DNA of 64,000 nucleotides from Candidatus Solirubrobacter pratensis. GTDB lineage: Bacteria > Actinomycetota > Thermoleophilia > Solirubrobacterales > Solirubrobacteraceae. Made by a program: the position numbers and the translations under genes. Every line of letters starts with the position of its first letter. Positions within the stretch are counted from its first letter, which is position 1. Below, piece by piece: positions 49,972-58,606 of this stretch. The notes beneath the pieces are model-generated. The model was not told where the DNA came from and searched no databases. It was given only the letters and a program-made list of their open reading frames with translations. The DNA is taken from positions 310,001 through 374,000 of the forward strand of contig NZ_AUEK01000003.1 in NCBI RefSeq assembly GCF_000425945.1. The letters run 5' to 3'.

Positions 49972-50817
49972 ATGATCCGCCCGATGCGACTCGAGGACGC
50001 CGGCGCGGCGCACGCCCTCGCCGTCGAGACGTTCGAGGCCTATGCCCGCAGCCGCAACGAGGCGCCCGAGCCGCGCCCGGACCCCGTCGCGGTCCGTCCC
50101 CGCTACGAGCGCCTGGCGCGCAGCGATCCGGGCGGTGCCTGGGTGGCGGAGGAAGGCGGCCGCCTCACCGGGTGCGCGATCTCGATCCTGCGCGAGGGCG
50201 TGTGGGGCCTGTCGCTGTTCATCGTGCACCCCGAGCGGCAGTCGGCCGGCCTCGGGCGCGAGCTGCTGCGGCGGGCGCACGACTACGCCGACGGCGCCCG
50301 CGGGCGCATCATCCTGTCCTCGCGCGATCCGCGGGCGCTGCGGGCATATGCGGGGCTCGGCCTGACGGGGCATCCCGCGTTCTGGGCCTCGGGCATCGCC
50401 CGCGACGTCGCCGAGCCCGAGGGGGTCCGCGAGGCGACGCCGGACGACCTGCCGTTCCTCGACGACGTCTCGCGTCACGCGCGCGGCGCGGCGCACGGCG
50501 ACGACCTGCGGACGCTGTGGGAGATGGGGGCGACGATCCTGCTTGCCGAGGGGCGCGGTTTCGCGGTCACGCGCGGCGGCGGGCCGGTCCGCCTGCTCGC
50601 CGCCTACGACGACGCGGGCGCGCAGGATGTGCTGCGCGCGGTGCTCGCGCGCTCGCAGGGGCACGTCGCCGTCGAGTGGCTGACCGCCAAGCAGGCGTGG
50701 GCTGTGCCGGTCTGCCTCGAGGCGGGGCTTGAGCTGCGGACCGACACCGGCCCGGTCTTCACGGGCGGCGACGTCGGGCCGTTCGCGCCGTATCTGCCGA
50801 GCGGCGCCTTCCTGTGA
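49972..50817 (+). CDS. GNAT family acetyltransferase
   Basis: A 281-residue protein. Residues about 1-130 form a GNAT fold starting IRPMRLEDAGAAHALAVETF, with LSLFIVHPERQSAGLGRELLRRAHDYA as the acetyl-CoA-binding R/QxxGxG/A motif. Residues 140-281 look like a second, degenerate acetyltransferase-like half (VREATPDDLPFLDDVSRHARG), so it may be a tandem GNAT protein. ATG 49972 is well placed. The 249 bases before it, after the DUF3105 start, show no gene or clear regulatory motif. Confidence 0.82.
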   Translation: MIRPMRLEDAGAAHALAVETFEAYARSRNEAPEPRPDPVAVRPRYERLARSDPGGAWVAEEGGRLTGCAISILREGVWGLSLFIVHPERQSAGLGRELLRRAHDYADGARGRIILSSRDPRALRAYAGLGLTGHPAFWASGIARDVAEPEGVREATPDDLPFLDDVSRHARGAAHGDDLRTLWEMGATILLAEGRGFAVTRGGGPVRLLAAYDDAGAQDVLRAVLARSQGHVAVEWLTAKQAWAVPVCLEAGLELRTDTGPVFTGGDVGPFAPYLPSGAFL

Positions 50818-50864
50818 GACTTCTCACCCTGGGCTCTAGCCTGCTCCATGCCTACGCTTCAGAA

Positions 50865-50878
50865 GTCAAACTATTGAC
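50865..50878. promoter_or_regulatory. Palindromic operator candidate before SDR gene
   Basis: GTCAA-ACTA-TTGAC, a perfect 5-bp inverted repeat with a 4-base spacer in an unusually AT-rich patch, 31 bases before ATG 50909. Its half-sites resemble those bound by TetR or MarR-type repressors. TTGACA inside it could also be a -35 box, but no matching -10 was seen. Confidence 0.4.
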
Positions 50879-50908
50879 ATTGCGTCCAGGAACGAGGAGA
50901 AGCTCCCC

Positions 50909-51784
50909 ATGGCCAAGAATCCGCGCTCGCTGAACGGCAAGGTCGCTGTCGTCACGGGCGGCGCCCGCGGCATCGGCAACGCGATCGCTCATGCACTCGC
51001 GCGCGAGGGGGCCGTGGTGGCCATCGGCGACTTGGACCGCGCGGCAGCCGAGGCCGCCGCGGCACAGCTGGGCGGCCGCTCGCTGGGCCTCGCGCTGGAC
51101 GTCACCGACCGGCCGGGCTTCACGGCGTTCCTGGATGCCGTCGAGCAGCGCCTCGGGCCGCTGGACATCGTCGTCAACAACGCCGGCATCATGCCGGTGC
51201 AGCCGCTCGAGCAGGAGTCGGACGCGAGCATCACGCGGCAGCTGGAGATCAACCTGCACGCGGTGATACACGGGACGCAGGAGGCGATGCGCCGCATGCG
51301 GCCGCGCCGCACGGGCCACATCGTCAACGTCGCGTCGCTCGCCGGTCGCGCCGCCGCGCCCGGCCTGGCGACTTACGTCGCCACCAAGCACGGCGTGATC
51401 GGGCTCTCGGAGGCCGTGCGCGCCGAGCTGCGCGGCTCCGGCGTCGAGGTCACTGTTGTGATGCCGGGCTTCGCCCGCACCGAGCTCGCCGGCGGCGTGC
51501 CGGATCTGCGTGGCGTCAGGCGCGTGACGCCCGAGGAGATCGCGGCGGCCACGATCGATGCGCTCAAGGTCCCGCGCTTCGACGTCTGGGTACCGCGCCG
51601 GCTCGGCCCCCTGGTCGCGTTCGGCGCGATCCTGCCCCGCAGCTGGCGCGAGGCGGTCTCCCGCGCGATGAACTCCTCCGCGGTCGCCCACACCGACCCA
51701 GGCGCCCGCGCGGCCTACGAGGCGCGCGCCGCGGAGAGCGCCCCCGCCGTCGAGGCCGAGGCTGAAGAGGCGCAGGCGGCGTAG
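50909..51784 (+). CDS. Short-chain dehydrogenase/reductase
   Basis: A 291-residue SDR. The cofactor-binding motif TGGARGIG is at about residues 17-24, NNAG at about 90, catalytic Ser in NVASLAGRAA and YVATKHG (Tyr and Lys) follow at the right spacing. The C-terminal extension of about 40 residues beyond the classic fold is acidic. Substrate unknown. GGAGAAG lies about 8 bases before ATG 50909. Two hairpins follow the stop; the next gene is convergent. Confidence 0.92.
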   Translation: MAKNPRSLNGKVAVVTGGARGIGNAIAHALAREGAVVAIGDLDRAAAEAAAAQLGGRSLGLALDVTDRPGFTAFLDAVEQRLGPLDIVVNNAGIMPVQPLEQESDASITRQLEINLHAVIHGTQEAMRRMRPRRTGHIVNVASLAGRAAAPGLATYVATKHGVIGLSEAVRAELRGSGVEVTVVMPGFARTELAGGVPDLRGVRRVTPEEIAAATIDALKVPRFDVWVPRRLGPLVAFGAILPRSWREAVSRAMNSSAVAHTDPGARAAYEARAAESAPAVEAEAEEAQAA

Positions 51785-51876
51785 CCGGCTTCTGAGACGG
51801 ACGTCTCAAGGACGATCCGCTCGGTCGCGGGTCCTGTCCTCGCGGGACCCGGGTCGTCGGTCGACCCGACGCCCGC

Positions 51877-51900
51877 GCGGCAGGCGCTGTCGCCTGCCGC
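51877..51900 (+). terminator. Hairpin terminator after SDR gene
   Basis: A perfect 10-bp stem, GCGGCAGGCG with CGCCTGCCGC, and a 4-base CTGT loop. It lies 93 bases after the SDR stop in the 208-base gap between two convergent genes; it could serve either strand. Confidence 0.65.
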
Positions 51901-51948
51901 GGTCGACGCGCCGACCCCCGCACGCCCACGAGGCCACTCGCGAGTGAT

Positions 51949-51967
51949 GCGGCTGCGACGCAGCCGC
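51949..51967 (-). terminator. Hairpin terminator of dehalogenase operon
   Basis: GCGGCTGC (51949-51956) pairs with GCAGCCGC (51960-51967) around GAC. It lies 26 bases after the stop of the minus-strand dehalogenase-like gene; an adjoining CACTCGCGAGTG palindrome is at 51936-51947. Confidence 0.55.
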
Positions 51968-51992
51968 GTGGCCACCGGGCGGCCCGGCTCGC

Positions 51993-52874
51993 TCAGCTCG
52001 ACTGGAGCCAGTCGGCGATCGTGGTGCCGACGAGCTCGCCGCGGTCTTCCTGGAGGTAGTGCCCGGCGCCGCGCACGAGCGTGGGCGCCGGGCGGCCGAG
52101 CGCGCTCGCGAACGCCTCGCCGGCGCTCGGCGGCAGCGGCTGGTCCTCTTCGCCCCAGAGCATCAGGAGCGGGCGGCGGTCCTCGCGCAGCGCGGCCAGC
52201 ACGCGCGCGCCCTCGGCCGCGCCCGGGTCACCGGGGTCCTGTGGCAGGATCGCCGGAAACGCCCGGGCGCCCGCCTTGCTCGCCTCGTTCGGGAACGGGG
52301 CGTCGTAGGCGGCGGCGACCTCGTCGCCGGGATCGCTCGCGCAGCCGCGCCGCACGAGGAAGCCGATCGGCAGCTCCTCCGCGCGCTCGACGAACGCGGC
52401 GAAGCGCTGCCAGGCCGGGCTCATCGGCTGGCGCCCCGTGAACAGCCCCGTGTCCATCAGCACCAGCCGCGCGACCCGCTCGGGCTGTTCGACGGCGACC
52501 CGGAGGCCGATCGGCCCGCCCCAGTCGTGCAGTACGAACGTCGCGTCGCGCACGTCGAGGTCCTCGAGCAGCGCGGCGAGCAGATGCACGTGGCGGTCGT
52601 AGGAGTACCAGTCGCGGTCGATCGGCTTGTCCGAGCGGCCGAAGCCCGGCAGGTCGGGCAGGATCACGCGGCGCCCCGCCTCCAGCAGCGGCGGGACGAC
52701 CTTGCGCCACAGGAAGCTCCACGTCGGCTCGCCGTGGAGCATCAGGACCGGCGCTCCTTCGCCCTCGTCGATGTGGGCGAGGCGCAGGCCGTCGTAGGCG
52801 CGGAACCTCGTCTCCCACGGGAAGCCGGGAAGCCCGTCGAGCAGCACGTCGGGGGTGCGGATCGCGTCGGTCAT
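51993..52874 (-). CDS. Haloalkane dehalogenase-like alpha/beta hydrolase
   Basis: A 293-residue alpha/beta hydrolase. LMLHGEPTWSFLWRKVVPPLLEAGRRVILPDLPGFGRSDKP is very close to the DhlA-type start. The nucleophile is Asp117 in LHDWGG, with Trp118 beside it as the halide-binding residue; Asp244 (GEEDQP) and His272 (GAGHYL) complete the triad. An Asp nucleophile means dehalogenase or epoxide hydrolase chemistry; the HDWG motif with Trp favours haloalkane dehalogenase. ATG 52874 overlaps the stop of the upstream transglycosylase gene (ATGA), so the two are coupled, an unexpected pairing. Confidence 0.85.
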   Translation of the reverse strand: MTDAIRTPDVLLDGLPGFPWETRFRAYDGLRLAHIDEGEGAPVLMLHGEPTWSFLWRKVVPPLLEAGRRVILPDLPGFGRSDKPIDRDWYSYDRHVHLLAALLEDLDVRDATFVLHDWGGPIGLRVAVEQPERVARLVLMDTGLFTGRQPMSPAWQRFAAFVERAEELPIGFLVRRGCASDPGDEVAAAYDAPFPNEASKAGARAFPAILPQDPGDPGAAEGARVLAALREDRRPLLMLWGEEDQPLPPSAGEAFASALGRPAPTLVRGAGHYLQEDRGELVGTTIADWLQSS

Positions 52875-54106
52875 CGCTTCAGCAGCGGCTCCAGCCTCGC
52901 CGCGTCCTTGGAGACGGTGATATGGATCGAGCGTGCATCGCGCCACCACTGGATCGCGCCGAGCACGCGCAGCCGGTCCAGAACGTACTGGAACGCCACC
53001 GCCTGCGCCGGCGAGGCGTAGCGGCGGGAGACGTCCAGCCGCCCGCCCGCTGTGCCCGTCACGTTGAGCGACGGCGCGCCCGAGATCGTCTTGACCAGCG
53101 CGCCGGCGTAGAGCGCGAGCGCGGCCGCCTCGCTGCGCAGCCGCGCGCCGGGCGGAAAGCGCATCCCCGAGGCGCTCCGCACCGCCACCAGGTCGCCGTC
53201 CGCGGCAGGGGGCGCGGGTGCCTCGAGCAGCGCCGATTGGCGCGCGAGCCGCGCCGGGTCGGTGCGCATCAGCCGCATGATCGCCTCGGCGGCGCCGATC
53301 TTCCAGAAGTAGTTCGAGGAGTCGTCGCCGAAGCCGGACAGCTTCGCGTAGGCCGCGGCGTGGCGCAGCGGCGTCGAGTCGAAGTACAGCTGCGCATACG
53401 GCACCGGGCCCTTGCCGTAGGCCTTCAGGACGCCGTCCAGGTTGCCCATGCCCATGTGGTAGGAGACGAACGCGAGATCCTCGCGGCCGAACTTGTTCTT
53501 GGCCATGGCGAGGTAACGCGCCGTCGCGGCGAGCGCCTTGCCCGGGTCGAAGCGCTCGTCGACGCGGGCCCGGGCGCGCTCCAGCGCCGCCACCCGGCGG
53601 GCGCCGGCGGCGCGCGCGATCCGGCGCGTGTAGCTCGCGCTGCGCGCCGTATCGATCTTCATCCCGAGCAGGTCCTGTCCCGTCTCGGCGAGGATCTGGG
53701 TGAGCCCCGCGGCGCTTTGAACGCCGCCCGCCGTCGCGTCCGGCCGGCCGGCGCTCTCGAGGAACACGAGGCCCTCCAGCCGGTCGGCGCGGACGCCGGC
53801 CGCCTTGGCCGCCCGCTCGATCTGCGGGCGGAAGCGGGCGACCCGCGCGGCGCTGACCGCGACGCCGCCGGGCGACAGCTCGTACAGCGCGCCGGCCGTG
53901 CCCGCCGCGGCGCGGCGCGAGAAGTCGGCGGAGCGGTCCGGCGCCCACGCGTACGGATCGGCGAGCGGCTTGACGCCCTTGGGCGCCGGGACGGTCGGGA
54001 CCGCCACCGTCCGGCCGTGGTCCTTGCGCAGGGCGAAGGCGATCGAGACGACGACGATCAGCGCGCCGGCGACGAGCGCCAGGCGCGAGCGGCGGGGACG
54101 GACCAC
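52871..54106 (-). CDS. Membrane-anchored lytic transglycosylase
   Basis: A 411-residue protein with a signal anchor at about residues 8-26. Residues about 85-260 resemble the SLT transglycosylase fold: GLVFLESAGRPDA with the catalytic Glu, SAAGLTQILAETGQDLLG, a helical insert, then AATARYLAMAKNKFGREDLAFVSYHMGMGNLDGVLKAYG in place of the AYNAG motif. The insert (RRIARAAGARRVAALERARARVDERFD) is longer than usual. It likely cuts or remodels peptidoglycan outside the membrane. The C-terminal 110 residues are a separate domain of unknown type. Confidence 0.8.
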   Translation of the reverse strand: MVRPRRSRLALVAGALIVVVSIAFALRKDHGRTVAVPTVPAPKGVKPLADPYAWAPDRSADFSRRAAAGTAGALYELSPGGVAVSAARVARFRPQIERAAKAAGVRADRLEGLVFLESAGRPDATAGGVQSAAGLTQILAETGQDLLGMKIDTARSASYTRRIARAAGARRVAALERARARVDERFDPGKALAATARYLAMAKNKFGREDLAFVSYHMGMGNLDGVLKAYGKGPVPYAQLYFDSTPLRHAAAYAKLSGFGDDSSNYFWKIGAAEAIMRLMRTDPARLARQSALLEAPAPPAADGDLVAVRSASGMRFPPGARLRSEAAALALYAGALVKTISGAPSLNVTGTAGGRLDVSRRYASPAQAVAFQYVLDRLRVLGAIQWWRDARSIHITVSKDAARLEPLLKR

Positions 54107-54246
54107 GCATCCCAGGGTGGCAGGATGCGGCGCATGAGACGGCAGGCGGTCCTCGCGTGGCGGATGCGCCGCCGCCGAGGCCGAGGCCGCCCGCCTTCAC
54201 GCTTCCCGCGTGACGTGGGGCTAATCTGCGCGCCACGCCCGCGCTC

Positions 54247-54840
54247 GTGACCCTCTCCGCCTCCTTCGGAGCCGGCGGCAGCCGGGTGGGTCCTGCCGTG
54301 GCCGAACGGCTGGGCGTCGAGCTGCTCGACCGCGCGATCCCCGTGCGGGTGGCGGAGCGCCTCGCGGTCCCGCTCGACGACGCGCTCGCGCACGATGAGT
54401 CGCTCGGCGACGCGATCGGGCGGCTCGCGTCCTCGTTCGCGCTGCTGCCCGAGCTCGCCGGAGCGATGGTGCAGGCGGGCGTGCTGGCGGGCGAGGACTA
54501 CCGGCGCGAGACGGAGCGCATCATCCTCGAGCACGCGCCGCGCGGCGAGGTCGTGCTCGGGCGCGGCGGCGCGATCGTCCTGCGCGAGCACCCGGAGGCG
54601 CTGCACGTGCGCCTCGACGGCCCGCAGGAGCGCCGGATCGAGCAGGCGATGCGGCTCGGCGACCTGGAGCGCGCGGACGCGCAGCGGCTGCTGCGCGACA
54701 GCGACCGCGCGCGCGAGGCGTATGTGCGCCACTTCTACGCCGCCGACGCACGCGACCCGTCGCTCTATCACCTGGTGATCGACTCGACGGCGCTTCCGCT
54801 GGACACCGTGGTCGACGTGATCGTCGCCGCCGCGCGGTGA
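54247..54840 (+). CDS. Cytidylate kinase-like family protein
   Basis: A 197-residue protein of the cytidylate kinase-like family: TLSASFGAGGSRVGPAVAERLGVELLDRAIP holds the P-loop-type GAGGSRVG, VVLGRGGAIVLREHPEALHVRLDGP follows, and the end has VRHFYAADARDPSLYHLVIDSTALPLDTVV. These match small P-loop kinases annotated as cytidylate kinase-like; the true substrate is not known. GTG 54247 is the start. It overlaps the next gene by 4 bases and opens a three-gene operon. Confidence 0.85.
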   Translation: MTLSASFGAGGSRVGPAVAERLGVELLDRAIPVRVAERLAVPLDDALAHDESLGDAIGRLASSFALLPELAGAMVQAGVLAGEDYRRETERIILEHAPRGEVVLGRGGAIVLREHPEALHVRLDGPQERRIEQAMRLGDLERADAQRLLRDSDRAREAYVRHFYAADARDPSLYHLVIDSTALPLDTVVDVIVAAAR

Positions 54841-55856
54841 CGCGGACGCTCACGCAGCTCGAGCTCAACCGCGCGGTGCTCGCGCGGCAGGGCCTGCTCG
54901 AGCGCTTCGACGCGCCGCTCCCCGGCGTTCTGGAGCGGATCGGCGGGATCCAGGCGCAGTACGCGCCGTCGATGTACATCGGACTCTGGTCACGTGTCAA
55001 CGACCTCGAGCGCGATGCCGTGACCGACGGGCTGGAGCGGCGCGGCATCGTCCAGGCGACGCTGATGCGTTCGACGATCCACCTCGTCTCGAAGGCCGAC
55101 TACTGGCCGCTCGCCCTTGCGATCCGCGGGGCTCGGCGCGTCTCGTGGCGGCGCGCGACCAAGAGCACCGCCGACATGGATGCGGCGGCGGCGACGGCGC
55201 GCGAGGCGCTGCGCGGCCGCCATCTGCGCCGCGCGGAGCTCGAGCAGCTCGTCGGCAAGGAGGCCTTTCACGGGCTCGGGCTGTGGCTCGACATGGTCCG
55301 CGTGCCGCCGTCGGGGACGTGGGAGCGCCGCCGCGCGGACCTCTACGGCCTCGCGGAGGAGTGGGTCGGCGCCCCCGGGGACGCCGGCGACGCGCACGCG
55401 ACGCTGGTCCGCCGCTACCTGCAGGGCTTCGGTCCGGCGACCCGCAACGAGATCGCCAACTTCGCCGGGCTGCGCGTGAGCGACCTCGAGCTCGACGGCC
55501 TGGACCTGTGCCGCTTCGCCGCCGAGGACGGCGCGGAGCTGCTCGACCTCCCCGGTGCCCCGCTCCCGGGCGCGGACACGCCTGCGCCGCCGAGCTTCCT
55601 GCCGACGTGGGACGCGACGCTGCTGGGCCACGCGCGCCGCGCGCTGATCATCCGCGAAGAGGATCGCCCGCGGATCTTCAGCTCGAAGACCCCGCAGTCG
55701 TTCCCGACGTTCCTCGCCGGCGGCACCGTCGCCGGGACGTGGCGCTTCGCGGACGGCGAGGTGATCCTGGACCCCTGGCGCCCGCTGCCCGCCGCCGACC
55801 TGCGGGCGCTCGAGGAGGAGGGCGAGGCGCTCGCCCGGTACCTTGGGGGCCAGTGA
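54837..55856 (+). CDS. Winged-helix DNA-binding protein (HTH_42, YcaQ-like)
   Basis: A 339-residue protein matching the HTH_42 family: NRAVLARQGLLERFDAPLPGVLERIGGIQAQYAPSMYIGLWSRV at the N-terminus, LMRSTIHLVSKADYWPL, RRYLQGFGPATRNEIANFAGL and LPTWDATLLGH. Related AlkZ/YcaQ proteins are DNA glycosylases that act on interstrand crosslinks; the catalytic QxQ/QxD motif of that group corresponds to the GIQAQYAPS region here (Gln-Ala-Gln), so a glycosylase role is possible. GTG 54837 overlaps the previous stop. Confidence 0.85.
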   Translation: MTRTLTQLELNRAVLARQGLLERFDAPLPGVLERIGGIQAQYAPSMYIGLWSRVNDLERDAVTDGLERRGIVQATLMRSTIHLVSKADYWPLALAIRGARRVSWRRATKSTADMDAAAATAREALRGRHLRRAELEQLVGKEAFHGLGLWLDMVRVPPSGTWERRRADLYGLAEEWVGAPGDAGDAHATLVRRYLQGFGPATRNEIANFAGLRVSDLELDGLDLCRFAAEDGAELLDLPGAPLPGADTPAPPSFLPTWDATLLGHARRALIIREEDRPRIFSSKTPQSFPTFLAGGTVAGTWRFADGEVILDPWRPLPAADLRALEEEGEALARYLGGQ

Positions 55857-56335
55857 GCAGCCCGCACGCCGGCCCGTTCGCCGTCTTCGCCGAAGAGGCC
55901 CACGAGGACTCGGCCGATCTGTTGTTCCTGCCCGAGGCGACGGCGTCGGACTGGGCCGTGGTGTTCTCGCACGCCGAGGTCCTTCGCGTCGCCGCGGGGC
56001 TCGCGCTCGTCCAGGCCGGCGAGGAGGACCGCGCGCTCTACCTCATCACCGAGGGCAGCGTCGGCGTCCGCCTGCCGCGCGACGAGAGCGCCTTCAAGGT
56101 CATCGACGCGCCGTCCGTCGTCGGCGAGCTGGCGTTCTTCGACGGCCGACCGCGCTCGGCGACGCTGGACGCGGTGACCGACGTCGAGGTCGTGCGGCTG
56201 GATCAGGAGGGCTTCGCGCGCTTGACCGAGGCGGCCCCTGAGCTCGCGCACGCGATGCTGCGCGACCTCGCGCGCATCCTCGCCCTACGCCTTCGTATGG
56301 CTTCCGAGGTCATCGCGAACCTCCGCAGCGCTTAG
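55853..56335 (+). CDS. Cyclic nucleotide-binding domain protein without DNA-binding domain
   Basis: A 160-residue protein. Residues about 35-145 form a cNMP-binding/CRP-like beta roll: LVQAGEEDRALYLITEGSVGVRLP, PSVVGELAFFDGRPRSATLDAVTDVEVVRLDQEGFARL. The GELAFFDGRPRSA motif fits the phosphate-binding cassette. A short helix ends the protein; no helix-turn-helix follows, so it is not a complete transcription factor. The GTG 55853 start overlaps the HTH_42 stop. It may bind a nucleotide made or sensed in the same operon (inference). Confidence 0.82.
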   Translation: MSSPHAGPFAVFAEEAHEDSADLLFLPEATASDWAVVFSHAEVLRVAAGLALVQAGEEDRALYLITEGSVGVRLPRDESAFKVIDAPSVVGELAFFDGRPRSATLDAVTDVEVVRLDQEGFARLTEAAPELAHAMLRDLARILALRLRMASEVIANLRSA

Positions 56336-56371
56336 ACTCCGGCGCGCCGGGTCAAGGAGGAGGAGAGAGAG

Positions 56372-58606
56372 ATGCGCAGCAGGATGCTCGCGCTGGCCGC
56401 GGTCGCGGCCAGCTTCGTCGTTCCGTCGGCGGCGCAGGCCGCGATACCGAGCGTGTTCGGGGGTGCCGTCGCCTGCACGGTCCAACCCAACGGGCAGCGG
56501 TTCTGCGGCACAGGCGCCGCGACGATCCCCAGCTTCGACGGCAGTCCGGTCGACGTCTCGGCGGCGTTCCCGCCGGCGCCCGCGTCGGGTCCCGACGGCC
56601 CGTACCCGGTGATCGGCGTCTACCACGGCTGGGGCGGGTCGAAGCTGGCGCTCAGCGGCGCCGACGCCCAGCGCGCGCTCGCGCGCGGCTACGCCGTGTT
56701 CACGATGACCGATCGCGGCTGGGGACGCTCGTGCGGGACCGCGCCGCGCGCCGCGGAGTGCGCCGGCAAGGGCTACATCCACCTGATGCACGACGCCTAC
56801 GAGGTGCGCGACGCGCAGTACGCGCTCGGTCTGCTCGCCGACGACGGGGTGATCGACCCGCAGCGGATCGGCGCGACCGGCGGCTCCTACGGCGGCGCGA
56901 TGGCGATCGCGCTCGGCGCGCTGCGCAACCGCATCCAGCGCCCGGACGGCACGCTCGCGCCGTGGACGAGCCCGCTCGGCAAGGCGATGCAGATCGCCGC
57001 GACGGCGCCGCAGTACACCTGGAGCGACCTCGACACCGCGCTGATGCCGAACGGCTCGAGCCTCGACTACGTCGCCAACGGCACCTACCGCGGCCCGCTC
57101 GGCGACCGCCGCATCGGCGTCCAGAAGCAGAGCTGGAACGCCAGCCTCTTCCTCGCCGGCCAGGTGCTCGGCTTCTACGCGCCGGCCGGAACCGACGCGT
57201 CGGCGGACCTCGTCGGCTGGAAGGCGACGACCGACTCGGGCGGCCCGTTCGACGCCAACGCCGCCGCCCAGGCGATGACCGACGAGCTGGCCGCCGACCA
57301 CTCGGCGGTCTACATCGACGACTCCGTTGCGCCGGCGCCGGCGCTGCTGGCGAACGGCTGGAACGACGACCTCTTCCCGGTCGACGAGGCGATCCGCTAC
57401 TACAACAAGGTCCGCGCGCGCCGGCCGGAGCAGCCGATCACGATGTTCCACCTCGACTTCGGCCACAACCCGCGCGCCGGCACGGTCTCCGCGGCCGACG
57501 GCGCGGCGCTCACGGCGGCCGTGAACGCCTGGTTCGACTACTACCTCAAGGGCGTCGGGCCCGAGCCCGCCGACGCCCGCGGCGGCGTCGACATCCTCAC
57601 GAGCAAGTGCCCCGTGAGCGGCGCCGGAACGCACTTCCACGCGGCGAGCTGGCCGCAGCTCGCGCCGGGCGAGATCCGGCTGAGCACGACCGGGACGCTG
57701 ACGGCCGCGCCCGGCACGGCGCCGTCGAACGCGTTCACGTCCGGCGATGTGTGCGCGACCACGAGCAGCGCGGACAACCCGTCGGCCGCGACGTACACCG
57801 TCCCCGCCGCGAGCTCGGCGTACACGCTCGCCGGCTCCGCCACGATCGTCGCCAAGCTCGCGACTGCGGGCGCGAACGACTTCGTCGCGGCGCGCCTCTA
57901 CGACGTGGACGGCGCGACGGAGCGGCTGATCGCGCGCGGCGTCCAGCGCCCGGTCGGCGTCGGCGCGGGGCCGGTCGAGCAGGTGTTCCAGCTGCATCCG
58001 CAGGCTTGGACCGTCCAGCCCGGGCACGCGCTCAAGCTCGAGCTGCTCGCGCAGGACTCGCCGTACCTGCGCACGTCCTCGGCCGTCGCGCCGCAGCAGC
58101 CCGTCGGCGTGACCGACCTGCAGCTGCGGCTACCGGTCGTGAACGCCCCCGGAACCGATCTCGGCAACGGCGTCACGGTGGCGGCGCCGGTGGCCAAGGT
58201 CGTGCCGCCCGGCTACAAGCTCGCGCCGGGCTGGGCGACCTACGCGGACGGGACCGCGGGCGGGACGGTCCCCGCGACGCTCGCGCTCAGCCTCGGCGGC
58301 CCGGCGAGCTTCGGGGCGTTCCGGCCGGGCGGGCAGGACGAGTACACGGCGCAGACCACGGCGACCGTGACATCCACCGCAGGCGAGGCGACCCTGACCG
58401 CGTCGGGACCCGTCCAGCTCCGCAACGGCGCGTTCAGCCTGCCGCAGCCGCTGCGGACCGAGATCGCGCCCGGGAGCTGGTCCGGGCCCGTGTCCAACGG
58501 CACGGCGGCGATCACGTTCCGGCAGGCGATCGGTGCGACGGATGCGCTGCGAACCGGCGCCTACGCGGCGACGGTGACGTTCTCGCTGTCGACGACGAAC
58601 CCCTAG
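56372..58606 (+). CDS. Secreted CocE/X-Pro dipeptidyl-peptidase-type hydrolase
   Basis: A 744-residue protein with a signal peptide (cut near AQA at residue 24). The alpha/beta hydrolase domain has Ser172 in TGGSYGGA, Asp333 in NGWNDDLF and His365 in FGHNP as likely triad. The C-terminal part (about 400-744) is beta-rich, with a jelly-roll region like PepX_C/CocE enzymes and a further beta domain. It should cleave esters or peptides outside the cell. AAGGAGGAGGAG lies shortly before ATG 56372. The last 95 bases overlap the convergent membrane protein gene. Confidence 0.85.
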   Translation: MRSRMLALAAVAASFVVPSAAQAAIPSVFGGAVACTVQPNGQRFCGTGAATIPSFDGSPVDVSAAFPPAPASGPDGPYPVIGVYHGWGGSKLALSGADAQRALARGYAVFTMTDRGWGRSCGTAPRAAECAGKGYIHLMHDAYEVRDAQYALGLLADDGVIDPQRIGATGGSYGGAMAIALGALRNRIQRPDGTLAPWTSPLGKAMQIAATAPQYTWSDLDTALMPNGSSLDYVANGTYRGPLGDRRIGVQKQSWNASLFLAGQVLGFYAPAGTDASADLVGWKATTDSGGPFDANAAAQAMTDELAADHSAVYIDDSVAPAPALLANGWNDDLFPVDEAIRYYNKVRARRPEQPITMFHLDFGHNPRAGTVSAADGAALTAAVNAWFDYYLKGVGPEPADARGGVDILTSKCPVSGAGTHFHAASWPQLAPGEIRLSTTGTLTAAPGTAPSNAFTSGDVCATTSSADNPSAATYTVPAASSAYTLAGSATIVAKLATAGANDFVAARLYDVDGATERLIARGVQRPVGVGAGPVEQVFQLHPQAWTVQPGHALKLELLAQDSPYLRTSSAVAPQQPVGVTDLQLRLPVVNAPGTDLGNGVTVAAPVAKVVPPGYKLAPGWATYADGTAGGTVPATLALSLGGPASFGAFRPGGQDEYTAQTTATVTSTAGEATLTASGPVQLRNGAFSLPQPLRTEIAPGSWSGPVSNGTAAITFRQAIGATDALRTGAYAATVTFSLSTTNP

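Noticed and set aside
50848-50877. Nine-codon leader peptide frame before the SDR gene
   Set aside because: It is in an AT-rich patch where short frames arise by chance; no ribosome site and no attenuator hairpin accompany it.
50874-50879. TTGACA as a sigma70-type -35 box
   Set aside because: No -10 hexamer lies 16-18 bases downstream; the sequence is better explained as half of a palindrome.
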